A DNA stretch of 64,000 nucleotides from assembly GCA_963724195.1 (NCBI GenBank), contig CAVRTQ010000005.1, positions 62,001 through 126,000 of the forward strand. The letters are read 5' to 3'. Made by a program: the position numbers and the translations under genes. The notes beneath the pieces were generated by a model, which saw only the letters and a program-made list of their open reading frames with translations, was not told the DNA's origin and searched no databases. Of this stretch, positions 45,685 through 54,275 are shown piece after piece (position 1 is the stretch's first letter; every line of letters starts with the position of its first letter). The stretch is from Solirubrobacter sp963724195 (GTDB lineage Bacteria; Actinomycetota; Thermoleophilia; Solirubrobacterales; Solirubrobacteraceae).

Positions 45685-46235
45685 ACCGTGAAGGGCAGCG
45701 AGTCCGCGATCTCCGACAACAGCGGCGCCTCGGCGTCCCGCGCCGAATACAGCAACTCGACGTCGGAGGGCCACGCCACACCCACCTCCGGGTCGTCGTA
45801 GCGGATGCCCGCCTCGGTCGCCGGGTCGTAGTAGTTCGTGCACTTGTAGACGAAGTCCGCGACCTCGCTCAGCACGAGGAACCCGTGCCCGAACCCGACG
45901 GGTATCCACAGCATGTTCCCGCCGACGTCGTCCAGCTCGACGCTTTCCCACTCGCCGAACGTGGGAGAACCCCGCCGCAGGTCGACGACGACGTCGAGCA
46001 CGCGACCGCGCGACACGCGCACCAGCTTGCCCTGTCCCGGGTGCGTCTGGAAGTGAATCCCGCGCAGCGTCCCCTGGCGGGAGCGCGAGTGGTTGTCCTG
46101 CACGAACTCCGTGGGGATGCCGTGCTCACGCGCGACATCGGCGCGGAAGGTCTCCACAAAAAAGCCGCGTTCGTCGCCGTGGACAGCGGGCGCCAAGAGC
46201 ACGAGTCCGTCGAGTCGAGTCTCAAGCCGTTGCAT
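45681..46235 (-). CDS. rmlC: dTDP-4-dehydrorhamnose 3,5-epimerase
   Basis: Cupin epimerase of dTDP-rhamnose synthesis, 184 residues. Conserved GDERGFFVETFR, NHSRSRQGTLRGIHFQ (catalytic His), DLRRGSPTFGEW, IPVGFGHGFLVLSE and YDPATEAGIRYDDPEVGV. The Tyr and Asp of the active site are present in YKCTNYYDP and the following strands. rmlA, rmlB and rmlD are not adjacent. First gene of a two-gene unit with gluQ; divergent from the RpiR regulator. Confidence 0.93.
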   Translation of the reverse strand: MQRLETRLDGLVLLAPAVHGDERGFFVETFRADVAREHGIPTEFVQDNHSRSRQGTLRGIHFQTHPGQGKLVRVSRGRVLDVVVDLRRGSPTFGEWESVELDDVGGNMLWIPVGFGHGFLVLSEVADFVYKCTNYYDPATEAGIRYDDPEVGVAWPSDVELLYSARDAEAPLLSEIADSLPFTV

Positions 46236-46281
46236 TAGATGGCAGGAGGTTAGGGAGCCACCGTCGAAAGATCGCCTCGCC

Positions 46282-47145
46282 ATGCCGAGGACCGCCACCA
46301 TGCCCCCGGCCGCCCGCGGCCACCAGACGCTTTCCACGTACATCAGCGCGCGCTTCGAGGAATTCTCGCGCTCGCAGAAGGACGTGGCCCAGTACGTCGT
46401 CGACCACCTTGACGAAGTCGCTTTCCACACCGCTGAGGAGCTCGCTCGGCGCGCGAACACGTCGAGTTCGACGGTCGTGCGTTTCAGCCAGGCGCTCGGC
46501 TTCGAGGGGTTCCCCGAACTGCAGGAAGCAGCTCGGGACGAGTATCGCCACCACCACCGGACGACCACCACGCCGGACAACGCCGCGCCGTTGTTCAGCT
46601 TGGATCAGTCGCCGTTCGAGCAGGCCATCGCGGCTGATCACGTCAACGTCGAGGAAACGGCGCGGCGTGTGAGCCGCTCCGAGGTCGACGGCGCGATCGA
46701 GGCGATCGCGTCCGCCGAGAAGATCCTCATCGCCGGCACGGACCAGATGGCGTTCTTCGCCAGCTACCTCCGGCACCTGCTGATGTTGCTCGACGTGCGC
46801 GCCGAGATCGCGGCGTCCCCGTCCCAGGAGGCCTTGAGCCGGCTGGGCCGGATCGACGAGCGGACGCTGGTGATCGGCCTCTCCGCCGGCCGCCCGCACC
46901 CGCTGGTGCTGCGCGCGATGAAGATCGCCCGCCATCGCCGCGCGAACACGCTCGCGATCGTCGACGCGACGCTCTCGGACGTGGCCAAGCTGTCCGAGCG
47001 CACGCTCTACTACTCGAGCAACTCACCGGCGTTCGTGCGCAGCCACACGGGCCTGCTGAGCATCCTGCAGGCGCTCGCCTACGGCCTCTACTCCCGCGAC
47101 AGCGCGCAGTACGACGACCGCATTCGTGCGTTCCGTCTGAAGTAG
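46282..47145 (+). CDS. MurR/RpiR-family regulator (HTH_6-SIS)
   Basis: 287 residues: N-terminal HTH_6 (FSRSQKDVAQYVVDHLDEV, RRANTSSSTVVRFSQALGF) and a C-terminal sugar-phosphate isomerase (SIS) ligand domain (EKILIAGTDQMAFFASYL, VIGLSAGRPHPLVLRAMKIA). It should respond to a sugar phosphate, which suits the beta-phosphoglucomutase and GH65 genes immediately downstream. A strong AGGAGGT at 46244-46250 is 31 bases before ATG 46282 and serves no long frame, so the start is decided by homology. Confidence 0.9.
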   Translation: MPRTATMPPAARGHQTLSTYISARFEEFSRSQKDVAQYVVDHLDEVAFHTAEELARRANTSSSTVVRFSQALGFEGFPELQEAARDEYRHHHRTTTTPDNAAPLFSLDQSPFEQAIAADHVNVEETARRVSRSEVDGAIEAIASAEKILIAGTDQMAFFASYLRHLLMLLDVRAEIAASPSQEALSRLGRIDERTLVIGLSAGRPHPLVLRAMKIARHRRANTLAIVDATLSDVAKLSERTLYYSSNSPAFVRSHTGLLSILQALAYGLYSRDSAQYDDRIRAFRLK

Positions 47146-47150
47146 CGGGG

Positions 47151-47156
47151 TACGCT
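47151..47156 (+). promoter_or_regulatory. -10-like TACGCT, leaderless promoter of the HAD-GH65 operon
   Basis: TACGCT is followed by eight bases and GTG 47165, in the 19-base gap after the RpiR regulator. Confidence 0.45.
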
Positions 47157-47164
47157 CCGCGGCC

Positions 47165-47837
47165 GTGCTGGGTCTACCAGGCGGCATCACCGCCCTGCTG
47201 TTCGATCTCGACGGCGTTCTCACCGACACGGCCGCCGTCCACGCCAAGGCGTGGAAGCGGACGTTCGAGGACGAGGGCTATCCGTTCGACATCGCGACGG
47301 ATTACGTCACCTACGTCGACGGTAAGGCGCGCGAGGACGGGATCAGGGATTTCCTGGCCTCGCGCGACGTCCACCCACCCGAGCGCGAGATCACGCGCAT
47401 CGGGACCGTCAAGAACGAGCTCGTGCTGCGCCTCATCCGCGAGCAGGGGGTGGAGGCGTACGAGGGCTCCCGCCGCTACCTCGAAGCCGCCGAGCAGGCC
47501 GGCCTCAAGCGCGCGCTCGTCTCCTCGAGCAACAACGCGGCCGAGGTGCTCAAGGTCACCGGGATGGACCGCTACATCCAGGAACGCGTGGACGGCGTGG
47601 TCAAGACGGAGCTGGGTCTGCCGGGCAAGCCGGCGCCCGACACGTTCCTGGAAGCGGCCCGCCGCCTGGGCGTCGCGCCCGAGCACGCCGTCGTGTTCGA
47701 GGACGCGCTCGCGGGGGTCCAGGCGGGGCACGCCGGGTGGCTTCTACACCGTCGGCGTCGACCGCGTCGGCCAGCGGGAAGCGCTGAAGGAGCACGGCGC
47801 CGACATCGTCGTGGACGACCTGGGAGAGCTCCTGTGA
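47165..47837 (+). CDS. HAD-family beta-phosphoglucomutase-like enzyme, one frameshift
   Basis: About 223 residues. HAD motif I LLFDLDGVLTDTAAVHAKAW with the nucleophile Asp, the cap segment YVDGKAREDGIRDFL typical of beta-phosphoglucomutase, motif II VSSSNN, motif III GKPAPDTFLEAA and motif IV VFEDALAGVQAG. A +1 break near 47740 precedes GFYTVGVDRVGQ. It isomerises beta-glucose 1-phosphate to glucose 6-phosphate, the natural partner of the inverting GH65 phosphorylase that starts inside its stop codon (GTGA). Confidence 0.9.
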
Positions 47838-50176
47838 TCACGCATCCGGCGTTCAGCGTCGAGCCGTGGGCGGTGAGCGAGGACCGCCTGAAGCTCGAGG
47901 TGCTCGCCCAGGCCGAGTCGGTGTTCGCGCTCTCCAACGGCCACATCGGCCTGCGCGGGAACCTGGACGAGGGCGAGCCGTTCGGCCTGCCCGGCACCTA
48001 CCTCAACGGCTTCTACGAGATCCGCCCGCTGCCGTACGCGGAGGCCGGCTACGGCTACCCGGAGGACGGCCAGACCGTCGTCAACGCCACCAACGGCAAG
48101 CTCATCCGGCTGCTGGTCGACGACGAGCCGTTCGACATCCGCTACGGCGAGCTGCTCGCCCACACGCGCTCGCTGGACCTGCGTGAGGGGGTGCTCCGGC
48201 GCCATGTTCGCTGGCGCTCGCCGAGCGGCCGCGAGATCGAGGTCAACTCCACGCGCCTGGTCTCGTTCGTGCAGCGGTCGGTGGCCGCGATCCGCTACGA
48301 GGTCAAGGCGATCGACGACCAGCCGCTGCGGATCGTCGCCCAGTCCGAGCTCGTGGCCAACGAGCCCAACGCCATCCGGACCCGCGACCCGCGCGCCGCC
48401 GCCGCGCTGGAGGCGCCGCTCGAAGCCGAGGAGCAGGAGGTCAACAACCTGCGCGTCGTGCTCGTCCACCGCACCTACAACAGCAAGCTGCGGATGGCGG
48501 CGGGCATGGACCACGTCGTCGAGAAGGTCGACGGGATCGTCGCGGGCGCCGAGGCGGCCGCCGACCTCGGCCGCGTGTGGCTGACGGCCGAGCTGCAGCC
48601 CGGCAGCAGCCTGCGGTTCACGAAGTTCCTGGCCTACGGCTGGTCGAGCCGGCGTTCGCTGCCGTCGGTTCGCGACCAGGTCGACGCCGCGGTGTCGAGC
48701 GCCAAACGCACGGGCTGGGAGAAGCTCGCGACGCAACAGCGCGAGTACCTGGACGCGTTCTGGGAGCACGCCGACGTGGAGATCGACGGCGACGGCGAGC
48801 TCCAGCAGGCCGTCCGCTTCGCGCTCTTCCACACGCTGCAGGCCGGTGCCCGCGCCGAGCGGCGCGCCATCCCGGCCAAGGGCCTGACCGGCCCGGGCTA
48901 TGACGGCCACGCGTTCTGGGACTCGGAGACGTTCGTGCTCCCCGTGCTCACCTACACGCAGCCCACGGCGGCCGCGGACGCGCTGCGCTGGCGCCACGCC
49001 ACCCTGGACCTCGCGCTCGAACGCGCCAAGACGCTGGAGCTCAAGGGCGCGGCGTTCCCGTGGCGGACGATCCGCGGGCAGGAGTGCAGCGCGTACTGGC
49101 CCGCCGGGACCGCGGGGTTCCACGTCAACGCCGACATCGCGGACGCGGTCATCCGCTACGTGCGGGCGACCGGCGACGAGGAGTTCGAGGCCACCACCGG
49201 CCTGGAGCTGCTCGTGCACACCGCGCGGCTGTGGCGCTCACTCGGCCATCACGACCACGAGGGCCACTTCCACATCGACGGCGTCACCGGCCCGGACGAG
49301 TACTCCGCGATCGCCGACGACAACGTCTACACGAACCTGATGGCCGAGCAGAACCTGCGCCACGCCGCACTCGTCGCCTCGCGCCACACCGATCAGGCGC
49401 AGAAGCTCGGCGTCGACGTGGAGGAGATCGCCGCCTGGCGGGACGCGGCGTCCGCGATCCACATCCCGTACGACGAGCGCCTGCGGGTGCACCCGCAGGC
49501 CGAGGGGTTCACCAAGCACAAGCTGTTCGAGTTCAACGGCGTGCAGTACCCGCTGCTGCTGCACGTGCCGTACTTCCGGCTCTACAGCACGCAGGTGGTC
49601 AAACAGGCCGACCTCGTGCTCGCGCTCTACATGCGCGGCAACCACTTCACGGCCGAGCAGAAGGCGCGCGACTTCGCCTACTACGAGCCGATCACCGTGC
49701 GTGATTCGTCGCTGTCCGCGTGCGCGCAGGCCGTGGTCGCGGCCGAGGTCGGCCACCTGGAGCTCGCGTACGACTACTTCGGCGAGGCCGCCCGGATGGA
49801 CCTCGGCGACCTGATGGACAACACGCGCGACGGGCTGCACATCGCTTCACTCGCCGGCTCCTGGATCGCGGCCGTGGCCGGGTTCGGCGGGATGCGCGAC
49901 TTCGGCGGCGACCTGAGCTTCCGCCCGCGGCTGCCGAACGCGATCAGGCGGCTGGAGTTCCGGCTCCGCTACCGCAACAGCTCCATCCGGGTGCGGGTCC
50001 GCCATCGCGACGCCACCTACGAGCTCGTGGACGGCGACCCGATCGAGATCCTGCACTACGACGAGCCGATCCTGATCGACGGGCCGGTCACGCGTGAGTG
50101 GCACGTGGACGATCCGGGTCCGGAGCCCAAGCAGCCGCCCGGCCGGGAGCCCAGGCACCGGAGGGTCCGCGGCTAA
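47834..50176 (+). CDS. Glycoside hydrolase family 65 disaccharide phosphorylase (trehalose/maltose/kojibiose type)
   Basis: 780 residues with the GH65 plan: N-terminal beta-sandwich (SNGHIGLRGNLDEGEPFGLP), linker, (alpha/alpha)6 barrel and C-terminal jelly roll. The general acid is Glu489 in GVTGPDEYSA. Substrate-site segments WDSETFVLPVLTYTQP, FPWRTIRGQECSAYWPAG and TKHKLFEFNGVQYPLL are clear. It would split an alpha-glucosyl disaccharide with phosphate to beta-glucose 1-phosphate. Substrate (trehalose, maltose or kojibiose) cannot be settled by eye. Translationally coupled to the phosphoglucomutase gene, under an RpiR regulator. Confidence 0.93.
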   Translation: MITHPAFSVEPWAVSEDRLKLEVLAQAESVFALSNGHIGLRGNLDEGEPFGLPGTYLNGFYEIRPLPYAEAGYGYPEDGQTVVNATNGKLIRLLVDDEPFDIRYGELLAHTRSLDLREGVLRRHVRWRSPSGREIEVNSTRLVSFVQRSVAAIRYEVKAIDDQPLRIVAQSELVANEPNAIRTRDPRAAAALEAPLEAEEQEVNNLRVVLVHRTYNSKLRMAAGMDHVVEKVDGIVAGAEAAADLGRVWLTAELQPGSSLRFTKFLAYGWSSRRSLPSVRDQVDAAVSSAKRTGWEKLATQQREYLDAFWEHADVEIDGDGELQQAVRFALFHTLQAGARAERRAIPAKGLTGPGYDGHAFWDSETFVLPVLTYTQPTAAADALRWRHATLDLALERAKTLELKGAAFPWRTIRGQECSAYWPAGTAGFHVNADIADAVIRYVRATGDEEFEATTGLELLVHTARLWRSLGHHDHEGHFHIDGVTGPDEYSAIADDNVYTNLMAEQNLRHAALVASRHTDQAQKLGVDVEEIAAWRDAASAIHIPYDERLRVHPQAEGFTKHKLFEFNGVQYPLLLHVPYFRLYSTQVVKQADLVLALYMRGNHFTAEQKARDFAYYEPITVRDSSLSACAQAVVAAEVGHLELAYDYFGEAARMDLGDLMDNTRDGLHIASLAGSWIAAVAGFGGMRDFGGDLSFRPRLPNAIRRLEFRLRYRNSSIRVRVRHRDATYELVDGDPIEILHYDEPILIDGPVTREWHVDDPGPEPKQPPGREPRHRRVRG

Positions 50177-50189
50177 CATCGATGCGGCT

Positions 50190-51074
50190 ATGAGAGACGA
50201 AGCGACGTTCCGTGTGAAGGCCGGTCTGGCCGAGATGCTGAAGGGCGGCGTCATCATGGACGTCGTCGACGCCGAGCAGGCGAAGATCGCGGAGGATGCC
50301 GGTGCCGCGGCCGTCATGGCGCTCGAGCGGGTCCCGTCCGACATCCGCCGCGACGGCGGGGTCGCGCGCATGTCCGACCCGGCGATGATCAAGGGCATCC
50401 AGGAGGCCGTGAGCATCCCGGTCATGGCCAAGGCGCGCATCGGCCACTTCGCCGAGGCCCAGGTGCTCGAGGCGCTCGAGGTCGACTACATCGACGAGTC
50501 CGAGGTGCTGACGCCCGCGGATGAGGCCAACCACATCGACAAGTGGGGCTTCAAGATCCCGTTCGTGTGCGGCGCGACCCACCTGGGCGAGGCGCTGCGC
50601 CGGATCGGCGAGGGCGCGGCGATGATCCGCTCCAAGGGCGAGGCCGGCACCGGCGACATCGTCGAGGCCGTGCGCCACCTGCGCGCCATCCGGTCGGAGA
50701 TCCGCCGCCTCGGCACGCTGGACGACATGGAGCTCGCGACCGCCGCGAAGGAGCTGCAGTCGCCGCTGGACCTGGTGCGCCAGGTCGCGGCCGACGGCAA
50801 GCTCCCGGTCGTCGTGTTCTGCGCCGGTGGCATCGCCACCCCCGCGGACGCGTCGCTGGTCATGCAGCTCGGCGCCGAGGGCGTGTTCGTCGGCTCGGGC
50901 ATCTTCAAGTCCGAGGACCCGGCGGCCCGCGCGGCGGCGATCGTCGAGGCCACCACGCACTTCCGGGACGCGGATCGCGTCGCGAAGGCGTCGGAAGGGC
51001 TCGGCGGGGCGATGCAGTCGCTCGAGTCGCGCAAGCTCGAAGACGCGCAGCTGCTGGCCAACCGCGGTTGGTAG
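50190..51074 (+). CDS. pdxS: Pyridoxal 5'-phosphate synthase lyase subunit PdxS
   Basis: 294-residue TIM-barrel subunit that builds PLP from ribose 5-phosphate, glyceraldehyde 3-phosphate and ammonia from PdxT. Asp24 and Lys81 (VMAKARIGH) sit at the standard catalytic positions, with a second lysine in IRSKGEAGTGD. TAACAT at 50174-50179, overlapping the GH65 stop, lies ten bases before ATG and could serve as a short-leader promoter. It shares seven bases with pdxT. Confidence 0.97.
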   Translation: MRDEATFRVKAGLAEMLKGGVIMDVVDAEQAKIAEDAGAAAVMALERVPSDIRRDGGVARMSDPAMIKGIQEAVSIPVMAKARIGHFAEAQVLEALEVDYIDESEVLTPADEANHIDKWGFKIPFVCGATHLGEALRRIGEGAAMIRSKGEAGTGDIVEAVRHLRAIRSEIRRLGTLDDMELATAAKELQSPLDLVRQVAADGKLPVVVFCAGGIATPADASLVMQLGAEGVFVGSGIFKSEDPAARAAAIVEATTHFRDADRVAKASEGLGGAMQSLESRKLEDAQLLANRGW

Positions 51075-52258
51075 TCGGCGTCCTCGCGCTTCAGGGCGAC
51101 TTCGAAGCGCACACGAAGATGTTGCAGGGCCTCGGTGCGGAGACGCGCGAGGTCCGCGTGCCCGCCGACCTCGAGGGGTTGGACGGGCTGGTGATGCCGG
51201 GCGGCGAGTCGACGACGATGACGCTCGGCATCAAGCGCGAAGGGCTCGGGGACCCGCTGCGGGCGTTCGTCGCGAGCGGGAAGCCCGTGCTCGGCACGTG
51301 CGCGGGGATGATCATGCTCGACCGCGAGCACCTCGGCTGCATGGACACGCTGTGCCGGCGCAACGCGTTCGGCCGCCAGATCCGGAGCTTTGAAGAGGAC
51401 CTGGAGATCCCGGGGATCGACGGCACGGTGCGCGCGGTGTTCATCCGCGCGCCGTGGCTGGCCGAGTACGGCGACGGTGTCGAGATCCTCGCCGAGGTCG
51501 ACGGGCATCCCGTCGCCGCCCGCCAGGACAACATGCTCGTGATCTCGTTCCACCCGGAGATCGCGGGGGAGACGCGCGTGCACGAGCTGTTCTTGCAGGG
51601 CCTCGCGACAATGATCGTCTACTTCACGCGGCACGGCGAGTCGCTGCTCAACCTCGCCGAGCGCAACCGGCAGGCGGAGCCCGAGGACGGCGACCACCTG
51701 TCCGAGCGCGGCTGGGAGCAGGCGCGCGGGCTGGGCGAGCGGCTCAAGGGCGAGGGGATCGAGCGGATCATCGCGTCGCCGTACGGCCGCGCGCAGGAGA
51801 CCGCGCAGGGCATCGGCGAGGTGCTGGGCCTGCCGTTCGACACCGACGAGGACCTGCACGAGGCGGTCCAGTCCGACGCCTACCGGGCCGTGTCACCCCA
51901 CTTCCAGGGCGAGGGCCACATCACGTGGATGCCGCAGTCCCCGCCCGATCACGCCGAGCCCGGCGCGGAGTCCTTCGCCGCCATCCTCGGGCGGGTCGAG
52001 CGCGTGATGGAGCGGCTGGAGGAGCGTGTCGAGAGCGAGCGCATCCTCTGCGTCTCGCACTGGGGCTTCATCCACTACTTCACCGGCGCCGCGCTCTTTC
52101 GCGAGGACTTCTCACCCGCGCACCTGCCGGCGCTCTACCGCATGGGCCACGTGAACACGGGCATCACGATCTTCCAGCAGCGCCGCGACTACTTCATCGA
52201 GGGCGAGCGCTTTGACGGCTGGGCGCTCCACACGTGGAACGACCAGGCGCACCTTTGA
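51068..52258 (+). CDS. pdxT: PdxT glutaminase joined in frame to a histidine phosphatase
   Basis: One open frame of 396 residues. Residues 1-181 are PdxT: ALQGDFEAH, PGGEST, nucleophile Cys78 in GTCAGM and the His-Glu pair in ISFHPEI, delivering ammonia to PdxS. From ATG 51611 the product is a phosphoglycerate mutase-type histidine phosphatase (IVYFTRHGESLL; SPYGRAQETAQ; second His in CVSHWGF). Relatives encode these separately; a +1 shift near 51600 would give a PdxT stop TGA overlapping the ATG. So this is either a real fusion or one inserted base. The TTG start overlaps pdxS. Confidence 0.9.
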   Translation: MVVGVLALQGDFEAHTKMLQGLGAETREVRVPADLEGLDGLVMPGGESTTMTLGIKREGLGDPLRAFVASGKPVLGTCAGMIMLDREHLGCMDTLCRRNAFGRQIRSFEEDLEIPGIDGTVRAVFIRAPWLAEYGDGVEILAEVDGHPVAARQDNMLVISFHPEIAGETRVHELFLQGLATMIVYFTRHGESLLNLAERNRQAEPEDGDHLSERGWEQARGLGERLKGEGIERIIASPYGRAQETAQGIGEVLGLPFDTDEDLHEAVQSDAYRAVSPHFQGEGHITWMPQSPPDHAEPGAESFAAILGRVERVMERLEERVESERILCVSHWGFIHYFTGAALFREDFSPAHLPALYRMGHVNTGITIFQQRRDYFIEGERFDGWALHTWNDQAHL

Positions 52259-52622
52259 GCAGCTCGAGCGCGTGCAGCACCACCGTGAGGCCGATGAAGC
52301 CGATCGGCCACAGCGGCCAGAAGTAGTCCGCGCCGGTCGCGGCCCAGACCGCGACGCAGATCGTCGAGACGGTGAGCCAGAACCCGAGGTGCTCGCGCAG
52401 CTCGCCGACCTTGCGCCGCCGCAAGGCCTGGGGCGTGCGCGTCTCGTCGGGCAGATCGGCGGTGAGCCGCTGCAGCTCGCGGAACGTCTTGGCGCTCAGC
52501 GCCGCCTCGAGGCGCTCGTCGAGCTCGAACGGGTCGAGCCGGCCCGCCTGCGCGTGCCGCTGCAACGTGCCCACGATGCGCTCGCGATCGTCGTCTCCCA
52601 CGCGCAGATCGAGGTTGGACAC
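52194..52622 (-). CDS. DUF1707 protein with two membrane helices
   Basis: 142 residues. N-terminal DUF1707 domain (NLDLRVGDDDRERIVGTL, GRLDPFELDERLEAAL, LPDETR) followed by a 2TM segment of the SHOCT/2TM type. This pairing is common in actinobacteria and of unknown function. GTG start is two bases after the stop of the preceding GN-A-I protein gene. The final 20 residues run antisense into the histidine phosphatase end and may be misframed. Confidence 0.8.
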   Translation of the reverse strand: MSNLDLRVGDDDRERIVGTLQRHAQAGRLDPFELDERLEAALSAKTFRELQRLTADLPDETRTPQALRRRKVGELREHLGFWLTVSTICVAVWAATGADYFWPLWPIGFIGLTVVLHALELLKGAPGRSTCGAPSRQSARPR

Positions 52623-52624
52623 GG

Positions 52625-53665
52625 TTAGAACTCCACCACCAGGCTGACGACGCCGTAGGACCCGAGCTTCGGGTCGCCGGTGCCGACCGTCAGCTTCAGG
52701 CCCGCCTGCGGGCCCTTGCGCGCCTCGACGGCCTCGCCGACCTTCTCGAACGCGGGCTTGATCAGCGCCATCTTGCTCTTGACGATCGCGTCGGTCGGGC
52801 TGCCGCCCTGCGCGAGGTGCGCGACCACCTCGTTGATCGCGGCCTCGGCCTGGACGACCGCCGCGGTGATCTCCTCCAGCGGCGGGCGGTCCTCGACCGT
52901 CTCGTCGCCGCCGATCGGGATCTTCACGGTGGCGGCGAACTTCGACCAGTCGTGGTTGGCGCCCTTGCGGATCTGCGCGTCGAAGCTCAGGCCCTTGACC
53001 GAGGCCTTCAGGCCGACGGAATCGCCCGCGAACGCGGCCTGGGCGGTGACGGACGCGTCGCCGCCCTTGACCGTGACCGAGCCGCCGTCCTTGTCGGCCT
53101 TGACCGCGACGGGCCCGGCCTGGAGCTTGGCCTCGCCGGCGAAGGCGAACGTGAGCGTGCCCGGGCCGGCGTGGAGCGCGAGCTCCTTCGGCGGCTTCGG
53201 AATCGAGTTCAGGATCCGCGCCGCGACCTCGTGTGAGCGACCGTCCGGCGTGACGACCTTGCGCACCGGCGGCGGCGTGTCGCCCGCGAGCACCTCGGTG
53301 ATCACCATCTCGATCTGGAACGGCGTGGCGGCGAGCGCCTCCGGCACGTTCTGGCGGACCTGGTTGACCAGCTCCGGCATCGAGATCGTGCCGTCCTGGT
53401 TGTGCAGCTGGATCGCCAGCCGCATCTTCTCCAGGTAGGCGACGACGCGCATCTTGATCGCGTCTTCCATCGGCTGCGGCGGCTGCAGGCGCGGGACGAG
53501 GTCCGGGAGCTGACGGTTGAGCATCGCCCGGGCGATCGCGGCGTTCCCGACGCCCGACTGGAGCTTGAGCATGTGCTCCTGCTCGCGGGTCAGCGGGGCG
53601 TCCGGTTCCTTGCGGCGGGCGACGTGTCGCTGGTGCTCTTCCAGCTGCTCGCGCGTCAGGGCCAC
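52625..53665 (-). CDS. GN-A-V/I motif protein with beta-rich C-terminal half
   Basis: 346 residues, unrecognised. An Arg/Glu-rich N-terminus is followed at residues 33-48 by LKLQSGVGNAAIARAM, matching the motif LQKTAGNQAVCRAI of the protein at 26280. Middle: helical, with EDAIKMRVVAYLEKMRLAI. C-terminal half: alternating beta strands (GTLTFAFAGEAKLQAGPVAV, TVKGGDASVTAQAAF) ending in VVSLVVEF. No signal peptide or membrane helix. GTG 53665 lies six bases after a minus-strand TATCGT (53677-53672), a leaderless arrangement. Two-gene unit with the DUF1707 gene. Confidence 0.72.
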   Translation of the reverse strand: MALTREQLEEHQRHVARRKEPDAPLTREQEHMLKLQSGVGNAAIARAMLNRQLPDLVPRLQPPQPMEDAIKMRVVAYLEKMRLAIQLHNQDGTISMPELVNQVRQNVPEALAATPFQIEMVITEVLAGDTPPPVRKVVTPDGRSHEVAARILNSIPKPPKELALHAGPGTLTFAFAGEAKLQAGPVAVKADKDGGSVTVKGGDASVTAQAAFAGDSVGLKASVKGLSFDAQIRKGANHDWSKFAATVKIPIGGDETVEDRPPLEEITAAVVQAEAAINEVVAHLAQGGSPTDAIVKSKMALIKPAFEKVGEAVEARKGPQAGLKLTVGTGDPKLGSYGVVSLVVEF

Positions 53666-53671
53666 GTCGTG

Positions 53672-53677
53672 ACGATA
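53672..53677 (-). promoter_or_regulatory. -10-like TATCGT, leaderless promoter of the GN-A-I protein
   Basis: On the minus strand TATCGT, six bases, then GTG 53665. This decides the GTG start over upstream in-frame codons. Confidence 0.5.
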
Positions 53678-53708
53678 CACCGCGCGGCGCGTTGGGCAGG
53701 CCCAATCC

Positions 53709-54275
53709 ATGTACGCCCCGTCTGTTCGCCTCTCCAAGTTCGGTCGCGCCGCCCACGACGTCGGTATGGCCGGCCTGCTCGGCGGCAACCTGTTCGCCCG
53801 CCTGGCCCTGCATCCGAGCGTCACCGAGATCCGCGACGAGGCCGAGCGCGGCAAGGTCGTCAACGCGGCCTGGCGCCGCTACGGCACGATCAACTCGCTC
53901 TCGCTGGCCGCGATCGGCGCGGGCTGGATCGGCGCCCGAGCCGCTGAGTCGGCCAACTCGCGCCTGTCGCCGACCGAGCGCAAGCTGGCCTACGCCAAGG
54001 ACGCGCTGGTCGGAGCCGTGGCGGTCACCGGGCTTGCGAGTGCGGCGCAGGGGATGCGGTTCGCCAAACAGGCGCCGGACGGCGCCGTGCCCCTGACGGA
54101 CGGTGACCACGCCGCGCCGAGCGCCACCGATCAGCAGCGCCGCACCAAGCGCCGGCTGAACGCGATCGGCCTGGCGAACCTCGCCTCGGAGATCGGCCTC
54201 GTCGCCGTCAACTCCGCGCTCGCGCAGGAGAACTTCCGCCGCCCGCCGGCCCGCCGCCTATTCCGCCGAATCTAA
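53709..54275 (+). CDS. Conserved actinobacterial membrane protein
   Basis: 188 residues. VRLSKFGRAAHDVGMAGLLGG at the start, NAAWRRYGTINSLSL, a helix AAIGAGWIGARAAES, and ANLASEIGLVAVNSALAQE near the end give about four weak membrane helices; I recall similar unnamed proteins in actinobacteria with a W-R-x-x-x-x-N motif. Function unknown. Stop TAA is the first codon of palindrome copy 3. Confidence 0.75.
   Translation: MYAPSVRLSKFGRAAHDVGMAGLLGGNLFARLALHPSVTEIRDEAERGKVVNAAWRRYGTINSLSLAAIGAGWIGARAAESANSRLSPTERKLAYAKDALVGAVAVTGLASAAQGMRFAKQAPDGAVPLTDGDHAAPSATDQQRRTKRRLNAIGLANLASEIGLVAVNSALAQENFRRPPARRLFRRI

Noticed and set aside
46244..46250. Strong Shine-Dalgarno AGGAGGT as the start signal of the RpiR gene
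   Set aside because: The nearest start in the RpiR frame is 31 bases downstream; the only close ATG makes a five-codon frame.
52625..53580. C-terminal Phe of the 346-residue protein as an outer-membrane beta-barrel signal
   Set aside because: No signal peptide, and actinobacteria of this kind lack the machinery; a single terminal Phe is weak.
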